The translations under genes and the position numbers were made by a program. From Opisthorchis felineus (lineage: Eukaryota; Platyhelminthes; Trematoda; Opisthorchiida; Opisthorchiidae), in assembly GCA_004794785.1 (NCBI GenBank), contig SJOL01009857.1, positions 341,342-405,341 of the forward strand: 64,000 nt of DNA. Reading direction: 5' to 3'. The notes beneath the pieces are model-generated. The model had not been told where the DNA came from. It was given only the letters and a program-made list of their open reading frames with translations, and made no database searches. Position 1 is the stretch's first letter; each line of letters starts with the position of its first letter. This document shows positions 1-10,420 of the stretch, in pieces.

Positions 1-130
1 CGTGGGCAGTCGAAGAATTTTCAGCAACCTTATGAGTAGTTTATTACGTCTATACATGTGTCGCGATATCTCGAATATCGTACCAACTGAAACATGAGGC
101 GGCCTGGTGCAGACATATCAGTGACAGTAG
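1..130 (+). repeat. Hammerhead-core repeat, partial copy
   Basis: Contains the unit segment after the ribozyme-like core (AGCAACCTTATGAGTAGT), then ATCTCGAATATCG and GCCTGGTGCAG, in the same order as the copy at 31590-31900. The left edge of the window cuts it, so its core, if present, is not visible. Confidence 0.8.
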
Positions 131-1653
131 TTCGCCCATTGTGTTGCAATAGTGAGCTAACAACCGGACGCGACTGTCAGTAGGCGAACTGACAGCATCA
201 ATCAGGCTACAGTAGGCACATGGCCTTCACGAGAACCGTCACTGTCTATTTCTCGTGGACTGAAGATTCTAGAGCACAAACGTTCCGTAGCACTGTGGCT
301 ATGAGATGAACTTATCAAAAAGCGTTCAACGGTCGGCCGGTGATGACAGTATCCAAAAGCAGTCAATGATACATCTCACCAAACAGTTTACTGATATTTT
401 CACGTGGAATTATCTCTATCCTTAGTGAGGACTTGCTGCACAGAGAACTAGTGACACCCGTGACGTCGAGCAATAAATCTAGTTATATTAGCGTTGTGTT
501 GCGCCACCATAACTAACTAAACGGAGGTGCTTCAAAATAATTGCGGCAGCCAGATTAACATGATTTGCTATTCTTTCCTGACCTATCGAGGTTATCCCAT
601 TGTATTTGGTACATCGTGCTTTCGTGACGTACAACCATTTACGGGATATTTTAATCGCAGCTGGTTTGGATTGTCTCCAGAGGACGACGTATAGTCTGGG
701 GCCTAGATTTTGCAGGCGTAACTAGGCTTGAGTTCGATGCTTTAGAACCATGCTGCAAGCCTGCAAAACTAATCGATTTGTGTTTAACTGTTCAGTGTTC
801 TATTAATTGTGATAGGCTGGATCAAGTCAGAATGTTCATAGGTAGTTTACATTCGCAATGTCTCTGATATCAACGAAGAATATATGGGTATAGTTGGCTG
901 CGAAAAAATATACTACTGACTGCTTTCTTCTGAATATTCCAGGTGGTGTGGACAAAAAAACTCATTTTTGATTAGGTGGTTGGGATCGAGCCAAGGTTCT
1001 ATTCAAAAACTCAGGGAGTTTGCCACAAATGTGCGCACAGTCAGTTCCAGCTCTTCACGCGCATTCGGTACCGCTTCACTCTGTTTGGGTATCGTTTTGC
1101 GTACAACAGCTATGTAGAGTCTGGCCAAACTGACCACACAGGAATTGTCGATACACGTCTTTCTTCGAATTCCTAGTGTTAAACTAATGTGAAAGAGAAC
1201 ATGAGCGAGAAAAAATGAAATTTACACAGGAGAGAAACAAAAGGAAACTGTTGGTTGCAAACCAAGTGCTCTTCTTACGATGCAGTTTTGCAGCTCTGCC
1301 ACAGAATATGCTGAGGATCTTTGCAACCATTCCAGACCCTCCCAGGTCCGACACAGTGACAATACAAAAAACGCATTAAAACTATAGACACAGTTGGTCT
1401 GGAATTTCTTCCACGCATGCACAAAGCCTAAGCGTATCCAGTCTATCTAGTTATGGTTAAAAAATTCGGGTGATCTTTAAGCGATATAAGCACTGTTAGT
1501 TCCCTCATCAGAGAAAGCAAATAAGGTTTGACAAATGAGGACGAATCGCTGATGTATGAAAAAAAGGTCACAGTCTTTAGTATCAACAGAAAGACCAACA
1601 AGTTAAGGGAGCCTCCTGGCAAGAGCCCTCATTAAGATTTCAAACCTGCTCAC
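1..1653. other. Downstream flippase intron and flank
   Basis: Left of the last flippase exon I can place. Positions 1-130 hold part of the hammerhead-core repeat family in forward orientation (tail of the core, the AATATCGT box and the GGCCTGGTGCAG box). I see no convincing M9-M10 exon before position 1; the next flippase exon is probably outside the window. Short open frames at 976-1176 and 1222-1422 have no supporting signal. Confidence 0.5.
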
Positions 1654-1854
1654 CTTGCCTTTAATTCCCGACCTGTATAGCACAGGGTTTTGCATCAGTG
1701 TATCAGGGTCAATAGGATTGTCCCATATGCCCATCAAGAACGGAGGCAATCCAGTCATTGTGATGCTGAAGAGAATTTGAGATAGTTGATCAACTGCATT
1801 GCTCCCGGAAAAACCGTTGAAAAGTTGAAACCAAAATAGTAGAAATATGTACAC
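1654..1854 (-). CDS. ATP10: Flippase exon: M7-M8 membrane region
   Basis: 201 nt, phase 0 to 0, entered from a pyrimidine-rich TTTTAG acceptor and left at AAG|GTGAGC. It encodes FLLFWFQLFNGFSGS, the M7 segment with the Phe-Trp-Phe-Gln pattern typical of class V P4-ATPases, then a second hydrophobic helix, a luminal WDNPIDPDTLMQNP stretch and LYRSGIKGK, which matches the conserved P-x-LYxSG element after M8. It is the most 3' exon I can place. The following helices and cytosolic tail should lie left of position 1. Confidence 0.9.
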
Positions 1855-2729
1855 CTAAAAGACAAGAGGAAGAGAGTGGAAGGAACATCATTCTTCAGCG
1901 TAATGGTGAAACACATATCACTCAGCCTGTGCACAATCTTAGCTGTCACAAAAGCTTAGCCCTGATGGACGAGCATACTGAAGTGAAAATCTTGTCAACA
2001 GGAAGGTCTGATGCTCCATAGATGGATAGACCAAAGGGTACATGTGACCAACCACGATAAACACAGTGCTAAATCAGTTGAGAGACTAGAAACCTGGTGA
2101 AAAAAAAACAGCAGTTTGGTAGAAGGATATGTTTCTAAAATTGGACACATCAACATATCCTGAATCCATATGAAGTGTGTCCTGTATGAGAGAAGTCTAA
2201 GTGCCTAATTGGCACAATCAAGGCCAACAGAACTGGACGATAATTTCCTGGTCCTTAAGTGCAGTGACACCCCTCCGCCGAGTGGAGGAAAGGATCTTTT
2301 TATCTCTTCTTCTGTGGTGGATTTTACACTAGATCATGGTTGAGAAGCAGCACCGTTGTCCCGTCCCCATGTACAGACCTTTCCTCAAAGAGGTAGCTAG
2401 TAGCAGATTACTATGTAGGGCGTTTGGATGCTTCTGCTGCTGCTGAAATAAGCAATATTCGGTAGCTCGGGTGACTCATGACTTGAGGAGCCCTTTTGGA
2501 CACTAAAACGCATTGACATCGGCAATGTTTTGCGAGTTTACTAAGGTTGCCATACAGCGAGCCATTTTGAAGCTAATACCAGTTTGGTATTCGCTTTATA
2601 CCACCGGGTTCCACGCACAACAGTGTATTCGTATGATCAACCTAACCCACTCTTCTGCTCTCTAACGTATGGTCGAACCACACAATCTGCAGGGGCTTGT
2701 GCAGAGTATGACTAGATTTCGGCGTTATA

Positions 2730-2801
2730 AAGTCGAGTGCATAAGAACCAAGACCTTCCGGTCGGTAAGTTGGCGCCTTAAACACTGAGCTATCTCGCCC
2801 A
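2730..2801 (-). repeat. tRNA-derived SINE head
   Basis: On the minus strand the segment reads like a degenerate tRNA gene 5' two thirds: GATAGCTCAGTGTTTAAGGC resembles an A box with the D-arm of a tRNA, and GGTTCTTATGC resembles a B box. No intact acceptor stem pairs with it, so it is read as a SINE rather than a working tRNA. Confidence 0.5.
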
Positions 2802-3159
2802 TAACATAGCTGCCCTTTGTGTTACTAGGGTACGCTGCACCATAGCCTCCGCAGTGCGTTTGATCGTCGTAACCCATGCAATCATCCAATGTCCAGCTAA
2901 TTATTAGTTGGTGGTAGAAACGTTTGGACACTAGTAGTTTAAAACAGTAATCATCGCGCATGGTGAAAGCTTTTCGATTGAATGCTTACTCCAGTCGAGC
3001 GTCTTCCACCAGGTGGTAAGCCCGTGTCTTACACTAGGAGAGGATGAGCACCAGAACTACACAACATTTAGCAGGATGCGATTCCGTATAGTAACCCAGA
3101 TCACTTTGGTAGGCCATTTCAGAGATATCAACCCCTAGTTACTCTGCAACGGTTTCCCT

Positions 3160-3175
3160 GGGGGGGGGGGGGGGG
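3160..3175 (+). repeat. Poly-G tract (16 G)
   Basis: Sixteen consecutive G on the plus strand, therefore C16 in the flippase transcript. It is the longest homopolymer of G seen in the window and a potential G-quadruplex site on the non-transcribed strand. No function is assigned. Confidence 0.9.
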
Positions 3176-3358
3176 TTGTCCATTCATCCATCCCTTCTAA
3201 CCCTAGTCACAAAAATCACAGACGTAAAACCGCGTTGATGTATTGAATTCGCGAACCAGAGTAGGTAAGGGCTCGATATGCTAAAATTTCTCTGATCACC
3301 TATGCGGACCGCGCTAGAGAAACAGTACATCGATGTTGGCAGACAAAATATGACTTAC

Positions 3359-3616
3359 ACCATCTTTGTAGAAGAGATAAAGAGCAGTATGGGCCAATTT
3401 ATCGTAACACAGATGCCCATGCACCAGAACCAGGCGACGGAGGAAACGGAATCGACTGACTGCAAAGTCGGATGCCATCACCGCTTGCATTCCTTCCTCG
3501 CCACCGATCCCCACTCCAACGTCAGCGACTTGAATCATATTGACATCGTTTGCTCCATCACCAATCGCCAGTGTTTGTACGGATAATCCTTTCTTCACCA
3601 AGCTGACAACACTAGC
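3359..3616 (-). CDS. ATP10: Flippase exon: P-domain GDGANDV hinge and M5
   Basis: 258 nt, phase 0 to 0; acceptor CTCGTTCTCAG, donor GGT|GTAAGT. It encodes [20 protein letters not shown] followed by [37 protein letters not shown] and [18 protein letters not shown] (3542-3562) is the Mg-coordinating hinge of the phosphorylation domain in P-type ATPases; the EGMQA and ASDFA blocks are P4-typical. It ends in the M5 helix at LYLFYKDG, which joins in frame to the M7-M8 exon at 1854. Every conserved residue expected here is present, supporting an active enzyme. Confidence 0.96.
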
Positions 3617-4614
3617 CTGAGAACGAGCAACATGTAGGATTAAACGGAATCGGGTCACAGAGGAGCTAAACGTAATAGCTTACCGATTCAGCGATCGTAA
3701 AGAAACCGATATTCGGTGGTTAGCACATTTACTCTACCTCCTCAGCTCTAATCGGCGTGGAACCTAATCGAAGGACTAACAGGACGTGTGGCCAATCACG
3801 ATCAAGTGGAGGCGCGCGAGTCTGACCCGAAACTGAGGGCTGTGGGAGTGGGAAAGTGAAACTGAATAATCTAACTGTCTAAGCAAGCAGAATGGAAACG
3901 GATTTCTGAGGTCACATAGTCTCTTATTCATGAAAACAGAAGTTAGGCGTAAAGGAAGCAATTATGGATTGATTTTCAGCTCCAAATGAAATGCAATACT
4001 CGCAAGTATTCACCTAAAAACACCCGTGCCGTAAGTTTGACAAGAAGGATGTGGTCGATATAAATGGTTAGTCAATAAACAGATAGGTTCCAGATGAGTC
4101 TCCCGTCAAAACCAAATTGGTATGCAAATGAGTGTATTTCGCTAATTTCGTGCAATTAGGGTCCAAGTAGAACATAAAGTTGACGGAAACTCGGGGACTG
4201 CGCCTACCTGATGAGCTCCAAAAAAGGCGAAACCGGTTGTGGGCTGTCGAAGAGTCTTCAACAATCATATGAGTAATGCTTTGCAGATAGGATTTAGTTT
4301 TGTATGGTACTCCCCTAAAGACATCCGCACTATTTACAGTAACCGTAATGCAACTGTCCCCGACTGTTCAGTGTTAGTTGGCCTCGGAATAAGTAATGAG
4401 AGATCGAAATGTCATTTCAGATTACGAAACCACATCATATCACAAAAGATAGCCTGTTCTTTGGACTACTGTATCGGAGACAAATTATCCCTGACTTCCA
4501 CAAAGGACAAAATTTGAACAACTGTTTCGTGTCCGCTTACCCGATTGACGGCACAGGTGGCACGTGACATTAGAATCCTCAACTGAAGCCGTTCAGCCAG
4601 AATGACAGGCTTAC
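3617..4614. other. Flippase intron with one repeat copy
   Basis: About 1.0 kb. Its centre (4075-4285) is a forward copy of the hammerhead-core repeat. No further coding or structural signal was recognised. Confidence 0.7.
4075..4285 (+). repeat. Hammerhead-core repeat copy with intact core
   Basis: Forward copy running from the GTCTCCCGTCAAAACC box through CAAATGAGTGTATTTCGC and TTGACGGAAACTCGGGGAC to the core at 4208-4233, CTGATGAG...CGAAAC, then GGGCTGTCGAAGAG. This is one of three copies with both invariant hammerhead blocks intact. Stem II is weak here (GCTCC against AGGC). Confidence 0.8.
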
Positions 4615-5145
4615 CTTCTGTGATGGTGTGGAACGGCAACACAAAACACTTGTACAAAGCCGCGCAAGTCGAAGAAAGCTTCCTTTCATATCCTCTTCTA
4701 AGGCGAACTGAAGTGTCTCCCCGTCAATCACAAGTGCAAGTTTGGAGGACTCAATAGATGTCCGATGCCTCTGCAGATTTCTGATATGCATACGCTTCTT
4801 CAAACGAGGCCGTCTTCGTGGACGCCGAGGTGGTGCGCGACTTTCTGATAGTGACCGGGTAATTCGGCGATTCAACCGACTGTTTGAGAGTTGGAGACGA
4901 TCATAAACTTGCGTCGGGGGTGAACAGACCCGAACATGCCTGGGGTTCGAATGTGTGCTCACGTGATTTAAGTCGACCGAGGTTCCGAACAACCCGTTCA
5001 GTGATGGGGAAGGGGAGGAGTACGATGAAGAGGAATCAATATCAGGGTCATCGCTAACCACATCGTTGATTTCGTCACATTGAGGCCATGGATGTCCGAA
5101 TAATAAAGAATGCAAGTGACAGTTGATTAGGTAGCCTGTCCGCGT
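4615..5145 (-). CDS. ATP10: Flippase exon: long Ser/Arg-rich loop then P-domain
   Basis: 531 nt, 177 codons, phase 0 to 0; acceptor ATTTTTGTAG, donor CAGAAG|GTAAGC. It begins [17 protein letters not shown], which lines up with the helix after the TGDKQET block in ATP10 proteins. A low-complexity acidic/serine stretch ([17 protein letters not shown]) and a very basic stretch ([14 protein letters not shown]) follow. Then comes [19 protein letters not shown] and [12 protein letters not shown], the conserved VIDG and VVCCRATPLQK-type blocks of the phosphorylation domain. The basic loop is longer than I recall for vertebrate paralogues and could be a regulatory insert. Confidence 0.93.
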
Positions 5146-8018
5146 CTACAAAAATATTGGAAAACAGTGTCCGGAACAAATAGGATTCATAAACAAAACC
5201 GCTCAAGAAGGGTAGAATTAAAGATTTGTGCTTTCTATGCCTGGTTATCAGGCTATTTTAGCAAGAATCGAACAACAGGACAGGGTTTAATTTGGAGTTT
5301 ACTCACGAAACATGGTAACATTCAATGTATCATACATTTCTCTTCTAATAAAATACACCAGACGGATGCAGAGACCTTTGATCAATTTGCAATTCACTTT
5401 AGATTCACCGTAGCTAAATTCTGTCAGATGAGAAATCCGCTTCGTATTTGTAGTGGGCTGCAATTCTACCGCGGTAAGGTCGGAAGAACTTCGGCCTAAT
5501 TTTATTCCTGTGAAGTGGTAGGCTTTGAATTTCGACAGTTTAACATTTCTGAACTTCCAATACATGATCCAAGTACAGCAACTGAGCTCACCGCAACATC
5601 GCTATACTGATGCTATCAAGTAGGAACTTCTGCCAGCGTGTTTAGTTGGTGTTGGTATAGCCCTTAGTTTCAGCTTCAAGACTTCCTTGCCCCGCTTGAT
5701 ACCCGTAAACAACTGGCTCTGAGCCGCCCCACTATCCACTTCCACTTCAAACAGTTGTAGTCTGCGGTATTTGAGGTATACGGTGAATAGCAGTATTCCG
5801 CCTAAATACACTGGCAGATAATCGATCGCGTCAGCTTGCTTTATACAGGATCCACGATCTTCATTGAGGAAACACTCAGAGTGACCGAACCGTGGGAGAG
5901 GACGAACAGTAGCCTCTTAGATCCAAACTGGTAGACTTTCATCCTGTCACTTCACACTTCGCCTTTGGTTTTACCACACCGACAGCACAGAAAATTGCGA
6001 TGCTGAAATTTGGAGGGCAGGATGTTCTGACGAAATTAGCCTCAAACATGAGTATTTACATGCAGCTAAACTACCTAGCAAAGTCCCTATGAAGTAGGAT
6101 TCATCGAATTGTTCGGCATTCAGTCAATCTATGAACCACCAGGTTAAAGTGTATAAAAAGAGTAACGTGGCCGTCAACCGAGTGGATCCGAAAAGGTCTG
6201 GACAAGGTGTGTAATTAATCAGGTGGCTGTTGATCTGTTCACCACATGCTGAAATTGTTGTCCACAATTTCCTCTTTTGGTTGGTCCGTTCGTGAATGCA
6301 CCGTAGTACAACTTCTTGTTGTGCGATTGTCTGATGGTGTCAATTTCCATTTTTAGTAGTTTCCTGCCTTCATCCTGATTGTTCCTTCCGGGACTTGCAG
6401 TCTATTTTCATGAGCCTGGTTGTCTTCCCCCTGTGGGGCTCCCATTATTTTGGTTCTTTTGGTAGTCAGATTTGGTGATCCTTGATGGGAGCTGTAAATT
6501 CCGGTTCAGTCAATTTGCCCTTTCAACCCGGATGTCTTTCTGCTTTAGTTCTATTGGTTTCTTCTTTGATTCCTTGCTCGGCTCAGGACTTGATGGTTCT
6601 GGATTTCCTTTGTCCTTAGAGGTTAATAGACAGGGTAGATCTCAGTGTGTTTGATTATTGCTCCATCAATGGAGCATCACGCCTCCATAGATTCGCGTTC
6701 TTTCTCTGTTCTTGTTTGTCCTGGTATGGGTGAGGTGGTCCCAGTTGAATTCGTGTTCTTCCCGGCCTTCATTTACAGAGATGAGCGAGTTGATTGTGTC
6801 TTCTAGTAGCAAGCTTGTGTTCATTGAATCTGGCCGACAATTTCCTCCCTATTTCTCCCACATAGTATTTGCCACAATTCTTGCATTGAACTTCGTAGAT
6901 AGCATCTGTCTTTTGGATTGCGTTAGTTTTCCCGTTTGGTCTCGATAATGTTCTTCGCGGCGTTTTCGTAGGTCTGTGGGCCACTCTTATGTCATGCTGT
7001 CACGGTGTCCTTGTAGTCATCCCCAAATGTTCTTTATGTATGGCAGTGTAATTGTTTTGCTTGTGTTTTGGGTAGTCAACTTGGTTGACTTGCATTTTCT
7101 CAGAGATCTCCAGATGAAATTCTTTAGGTAACCGTTTCGTTGAAAGACTTGTATAAGCGTCCCTCTTCTTTGGCCTTGGATACCACTGTGTTGCAGTGGG
7201 TTTCGATTCGCTTGAATAGTGTCCGAATGCAGCTCTGTTTGTGACAGTTTGGATGGTTGCTATGGTAGTTAAGACATTAGTCAGTATCCGTGGCTTTTCC
7301 GTAAAAGCCCGTTTGCATTTGTCCATCAGGACATCTAACACCGCCGGCTGGTTGTTGTCTTCTTCTTCCGTCGTGAACCCGATGTCATTGTAGACGCTGT
7401 TTATCAGTTGGCTTGTTCGTTGCAGCTCGCTCTTTTTGATGACGACGGAAGTATTGTCTACATAACGTATCCATAGTTTGGGATTGGTATTTGGTAATAT
7501 GATCCTCTCCAGTTTTTGCGACAACAGTTATCAACAGTTACCAATGAATGAACCCGAGCTACCAATATTCCAACACATTATCAACAATTTAGGGTTTGTA
7601 ATGTAAATCACCATAATGCCTACGTGAAATATCATAAACACCGCACTCAAAAAGAATGGGAACACACTCGAATTGGAGTAAGAAATGGTCAGGAACCTCA
7701 TTCTGACACGGATCGTAACTAGAGTGAGGAGATTAGAGCCAGTAATCTTTGCTTTGACATATTGACGTAACAGCCGATCAGTAGATCAGAGCAGATTTCT
7801 CCAAGGGTCAAACGCAATTCTCCGGCCGCCTTAAACCTTCCACCAAAGGAGAAGCACTTTTTTTTTTATCCCGACGGGAGCTAATTCCAAGGAGGGAAGG
7901 ATTTTGTCAGGTTGAAATGGTCGGCTCTTGTCTACCGTAACGACTGGCGTAAAAACAGGAAGGGTGATAAGATGCACAAAAGTGGGTGGAACAGCAATCC
8001 GTAGGGGGCACAACTTAC
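5146..8018. other. Flippase intron carrying a Penelope-like element
   Basis: The stretch 5146-6240 shows no feature I can support. 6250-7530 is a minus-strand Penelope-like element, and 7531-8018 is again featureless except for an A/T run near 7858-7868. Confidence 0.6.
6250..7530 (-). mobile_element. Penelope-like element A: RT palm/thumb and GIY-YIG endonuclease, decayed
   Basis: On the minus strand an open frame from 7524 to 7000 encodes the 3' part of a Penelope-like reverse transcriptase. It contains WIRYVDNTSVVIKKSEL (the YVDD catalytic box is YVDN, at 7453-7464), TEEEDNNQPAVLDVL and downstream blocks. A frameshift later, 6984-6769 encodes AIYEVQCKNCGKYYVGEIGR and ARFNEHKLATRRHNQL, the GIY-YIG-type endonuclease domain that defines these elements. 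RT before GIY-YIG in the same orientation is the normal order. A Lys/Arg-rich tail continues to about 6250 with stops. The RT N-terminus is missing, and the altered catalytic Asp plus the frameshift mean the copy cannot move on its own. Confidence 0.85.
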
Positions 8019-8203
8019 CTTGGAGGACGCATTGATATAAATCAGCTTGTGTTCGTCAGTGATCAAGTGAGCCGCATGAGCCACATTCACCGCGGTTTCT
8101 TGTTTGTCGCCCGTGAGGACCCACACGTGAATACCCGCCTCTCGTAAACACTCGATAGTTTCAGGTACGCCTTCTTGTAGTCGATCCTCGATACCTGTCA
8201 CTC
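8019..8203 (-). CDS. ATP10: Flippase exon: TGDKQET nucleotide-binding/P-domain
   Basis: 185 nt, two bases completing a Gly codon from the previous exon, then 61 codons; acceptor CATCTGGTCAG, donor AAG|GTAAGT. It encodes [38 protein letters not shown] (TGDKQET at 8094-8114) and [16 protein letters not shown]. These are among the most conserved P-domain blocks of P4-ATPases, and the LQEGVPE and NxxS-type ending fit class V best. No key residue is missing. Confidence 0.96.
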
Positions 8204-9506
8204 CTGACCAGATGAGAAAAACCAGAAGGAAAATGAACATATTTTAGTAGTGGGTTAACGAAACGAAGCATCTCAACCAGGTCCCTAACATTTGGAGAGG
8301 TCAATAAATCACACAAAAATAGCCACAGTACTGATTTTTTGCAGTTTATCCGCGAATGATACTACTGCGATTTGAGTGTGGTCCAACAAGATAGCAATCA
8401 AGAAATTTGCCTACTGGTGGTACCTAAGGCACTGCATAGCATTTCATCACTCATTTTTTAATAAGTTGGCAGTCGTACGATGCAACACGAACGCACTGTC
8501 ACCAGTCCTCGTTTGCCGAACCTCTCAACACAAAACACATTTACTTGAGAAAAGGTAGAATGGGACAAGACTGACACGAATCACTTGTGAGTGTGTGGCT
8601 AGTTCATGTAAACGTCCACCACTCTCACCATAGTCCAGGAACTCCCAGCCTAATTTCGCGACTCCCTTCGGTTGACATGCTAACAGATCAGATTCCGGGC
8701 ACAATCTATCAATCTATAACCGTCACGAAGAGACTGGACCTTACTGTGGTGTGACGGTTTGTGTACCTCGGCGACCCATTGAGCTATACCGCGGGGTGTT
8801 CACGCGACACTCGCAGAGTCTCTGATACCAGGTTGCTTAATGGTTAGAGGTCTGACGAACACAGCCTCCTGGTCCTCCAGGTTGGGGGTTGGAACATGTT
8901 GTGGCGACGTATTCCGTAAAAATGGTAATGTACCCGCATTTCCAGCCAAACACTGCGGCCTTGCGGTCAGGCTTTCTAACCAAAGGTTTTGGCTGAGGAC
9001 CCTAATCGTCCTCCTGTCTAGGTGTGAGCACCCTGGCAGTATCCCAGCCCACGTACAACCATGAACTGCACATATCAATTGGTGGTTAGCTGTACAGCGG
9101 GGAATTCCCGCGGCTGTTTTCAAACTAAGATTGAACTTAAATCACTAATCCGAAAATGAGTCACGTTCTGTGAGTGACGCGTTTTTGTTTATAAGCGGTC
9201 AGTTCTAAGTTCAAGCTGTTGTGTACTTAAAACTACAATACATGAGTTTACAACTCTAAAAGGCAACTAAAGATCAGGCACTCCATCGCACGCATGTAAC
9301 TCGACAACACTCCACATTTGTGTCCCTTATGGAAAATTGCTATTTACCGCAAGTGGATGCTGTTTGCTAGAGAGAACATCATCCGACGCCGCTCGTTGGA
9401 CGTCCGTCAGCGGCGCAATGATTCGTGCGATGGATTGCCGATGAAATTTGAAGATGCGTATTTAATGGGATTTTAGCATTGAAAAGAAAGTGTAATGGAA
9501 TGTTAC
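8204..9506. other. Flippase intron with a tRNA-derived repeat
   Basis: The intron holds one copy (8735-9110) of a repeat that also occurs at 62290-62640. Outside it I see no supported feature. Confidence 0.6.
8735..9110 (+). repeat. SINE-like repeat, copy 1 (second copy at 62290)
   Basis: This copy shares with 62290-62640, in the same order, GTTTGACGG-type and GACCCATT boxes, a tRNA-like A box near TGGTTAGAGGTCTG, a B-box-like GGTTGGAAC, the GGCTGAGGACC and CATCCTCCT-type boxes, and a CATGAA end. Length is about 370 bp. The tRNA-like head suggests RNA polymerase III origin, but the family was not identified. Confidence 0.6.
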
Positions 9507-9633
9507 CAAGAAGTGTGAAGTCACGTTCTATCTTATCCATAAGAGATTGCAGAGCATTTGCCGAATCCTGAGCCGTAGTTTCAGCGACTAGATATTCTCG
9601 TGACCAAGTCTTCAACTCATCCTCCGGGACAAT
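9507..9633 (-). CDS. ATP10: Flippase exon: N-domain helix to DFTLLG
   Basis: 127 nt, phase 0 start, one extra base at the end; acceptor CTCTCTCAACAG, donor CTTG|GTAACA. It encodes IVPEDELKTWSREYLVAET, then SANALQSLMDKIERDFTLLG. This matches the segment between the AKR block and [10 protein letters not shown] in ATP10 proteins (helix with W, AET, E-x-x-L-x-LLG). The Gly codon is split with the exon at 8203. Confidence 0.92.
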
Positions 9634-9904
9634 CTGTTGAGAGAGCGACGGATGTAAGCGAGAATCGCGGACAAAATGCAGGTCACCAAGAACGGAAAGA
9701 CACACAAAACAAAGATGAGGTACTGTTGCGTTCATACTGGTTTCCATGCGACTGTGTTGGGCGCAAAGCATGAAAGTTGGGTAAGACCTTCAACAAACGG
9801 GCGCCTTCAAACCAGTTGCCGCCTGCCCTTCCTAATTAGTTGTACACATGTTTTTCGACAGAACACACCCCTCATAGGGTTGCCGAAAACTCTTTGACAA
9901 CTAA

Positions 9905-10420
9905 CTGTCGGTTTTGCCCACCTTGGGGTCACCAGAGAGCCGTATTTCCAAAGTTTCCATCAAAACCATGTTCTAATTGAACCCCATGTTGTATATAATT
10001 GACGGAATACACTCACTTGCAAATTGCATTGGTGTTAACGACACACTCAAAAATAATCTCTCGCTTATGATATCCTTCAAATGGACGTGTTGCACAAAGT
10101 CACCGCATATTTCATCTGGCACAATCTCCGAAATATCGTGGCGTATTTCCTTAACAGACTACGCCTACCTGACGAGCCCGAAAAAAGAACCGATATTGAG
10201 CTGTTCAAGAGCTTCCATGAATCTTATAAGTAGTGTGTCCCACCGATACAATGTATCGCAGTATCTCGAACATCGTGTCAACTGAAATATGAACGGCATT
10301 TGTGTAGCACATTCCGTTGGAGAATACCATAAATGGAAAATTCATTTGAGTCTTCCATTAGCACTAATATAATTTGCAAATGACTGTACTTAATAAAAAG
10401 ACGGAAAAAGATACTTTCGA
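9905..10420. repeat. Hammerhead-core repeats, opposed partial copies
   Basis: 9905-10070 is in reverse orientation (GTTTTGCCCACCTTGG core remnant, then AATACACTCACTTGCAAATT). 10150-10420 is forward, with a decayed core (CTGACGAG, 10160s), then AAGTAGTGTG, ATCTCGAACATCGTG and CATAAATGG. Both cores are mutated, so they are unlikely to cleave. Confidence 0.65.

Larger units (their letters stand above)
1855..3358. other. Flippase intron with tRNA-derived SINE and G16 run
   Basis: Intron between the M7-M8 exon and the GDGANDV exon. It holds a tRNA-like SINE head at 2730-2801 on the minus strand and a run of 16 G at 3160-3175. The remainder shows no coding or repeat signal that I can support. Confidence 0.7.

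Noticed and set aside
1222..1422. Minus-strand frame tested as the next flippase exon (M9-M10)
   Set aside because: No hydrophobic helix or ATP10-like motif, and no donor or acceptor in phase.
2730..2801. Working tRNA gene
   Set aside because: A and B boxes are recognisable, but no acceptor-stem pairing or intact anticodon arm was found; read as a SINE head.
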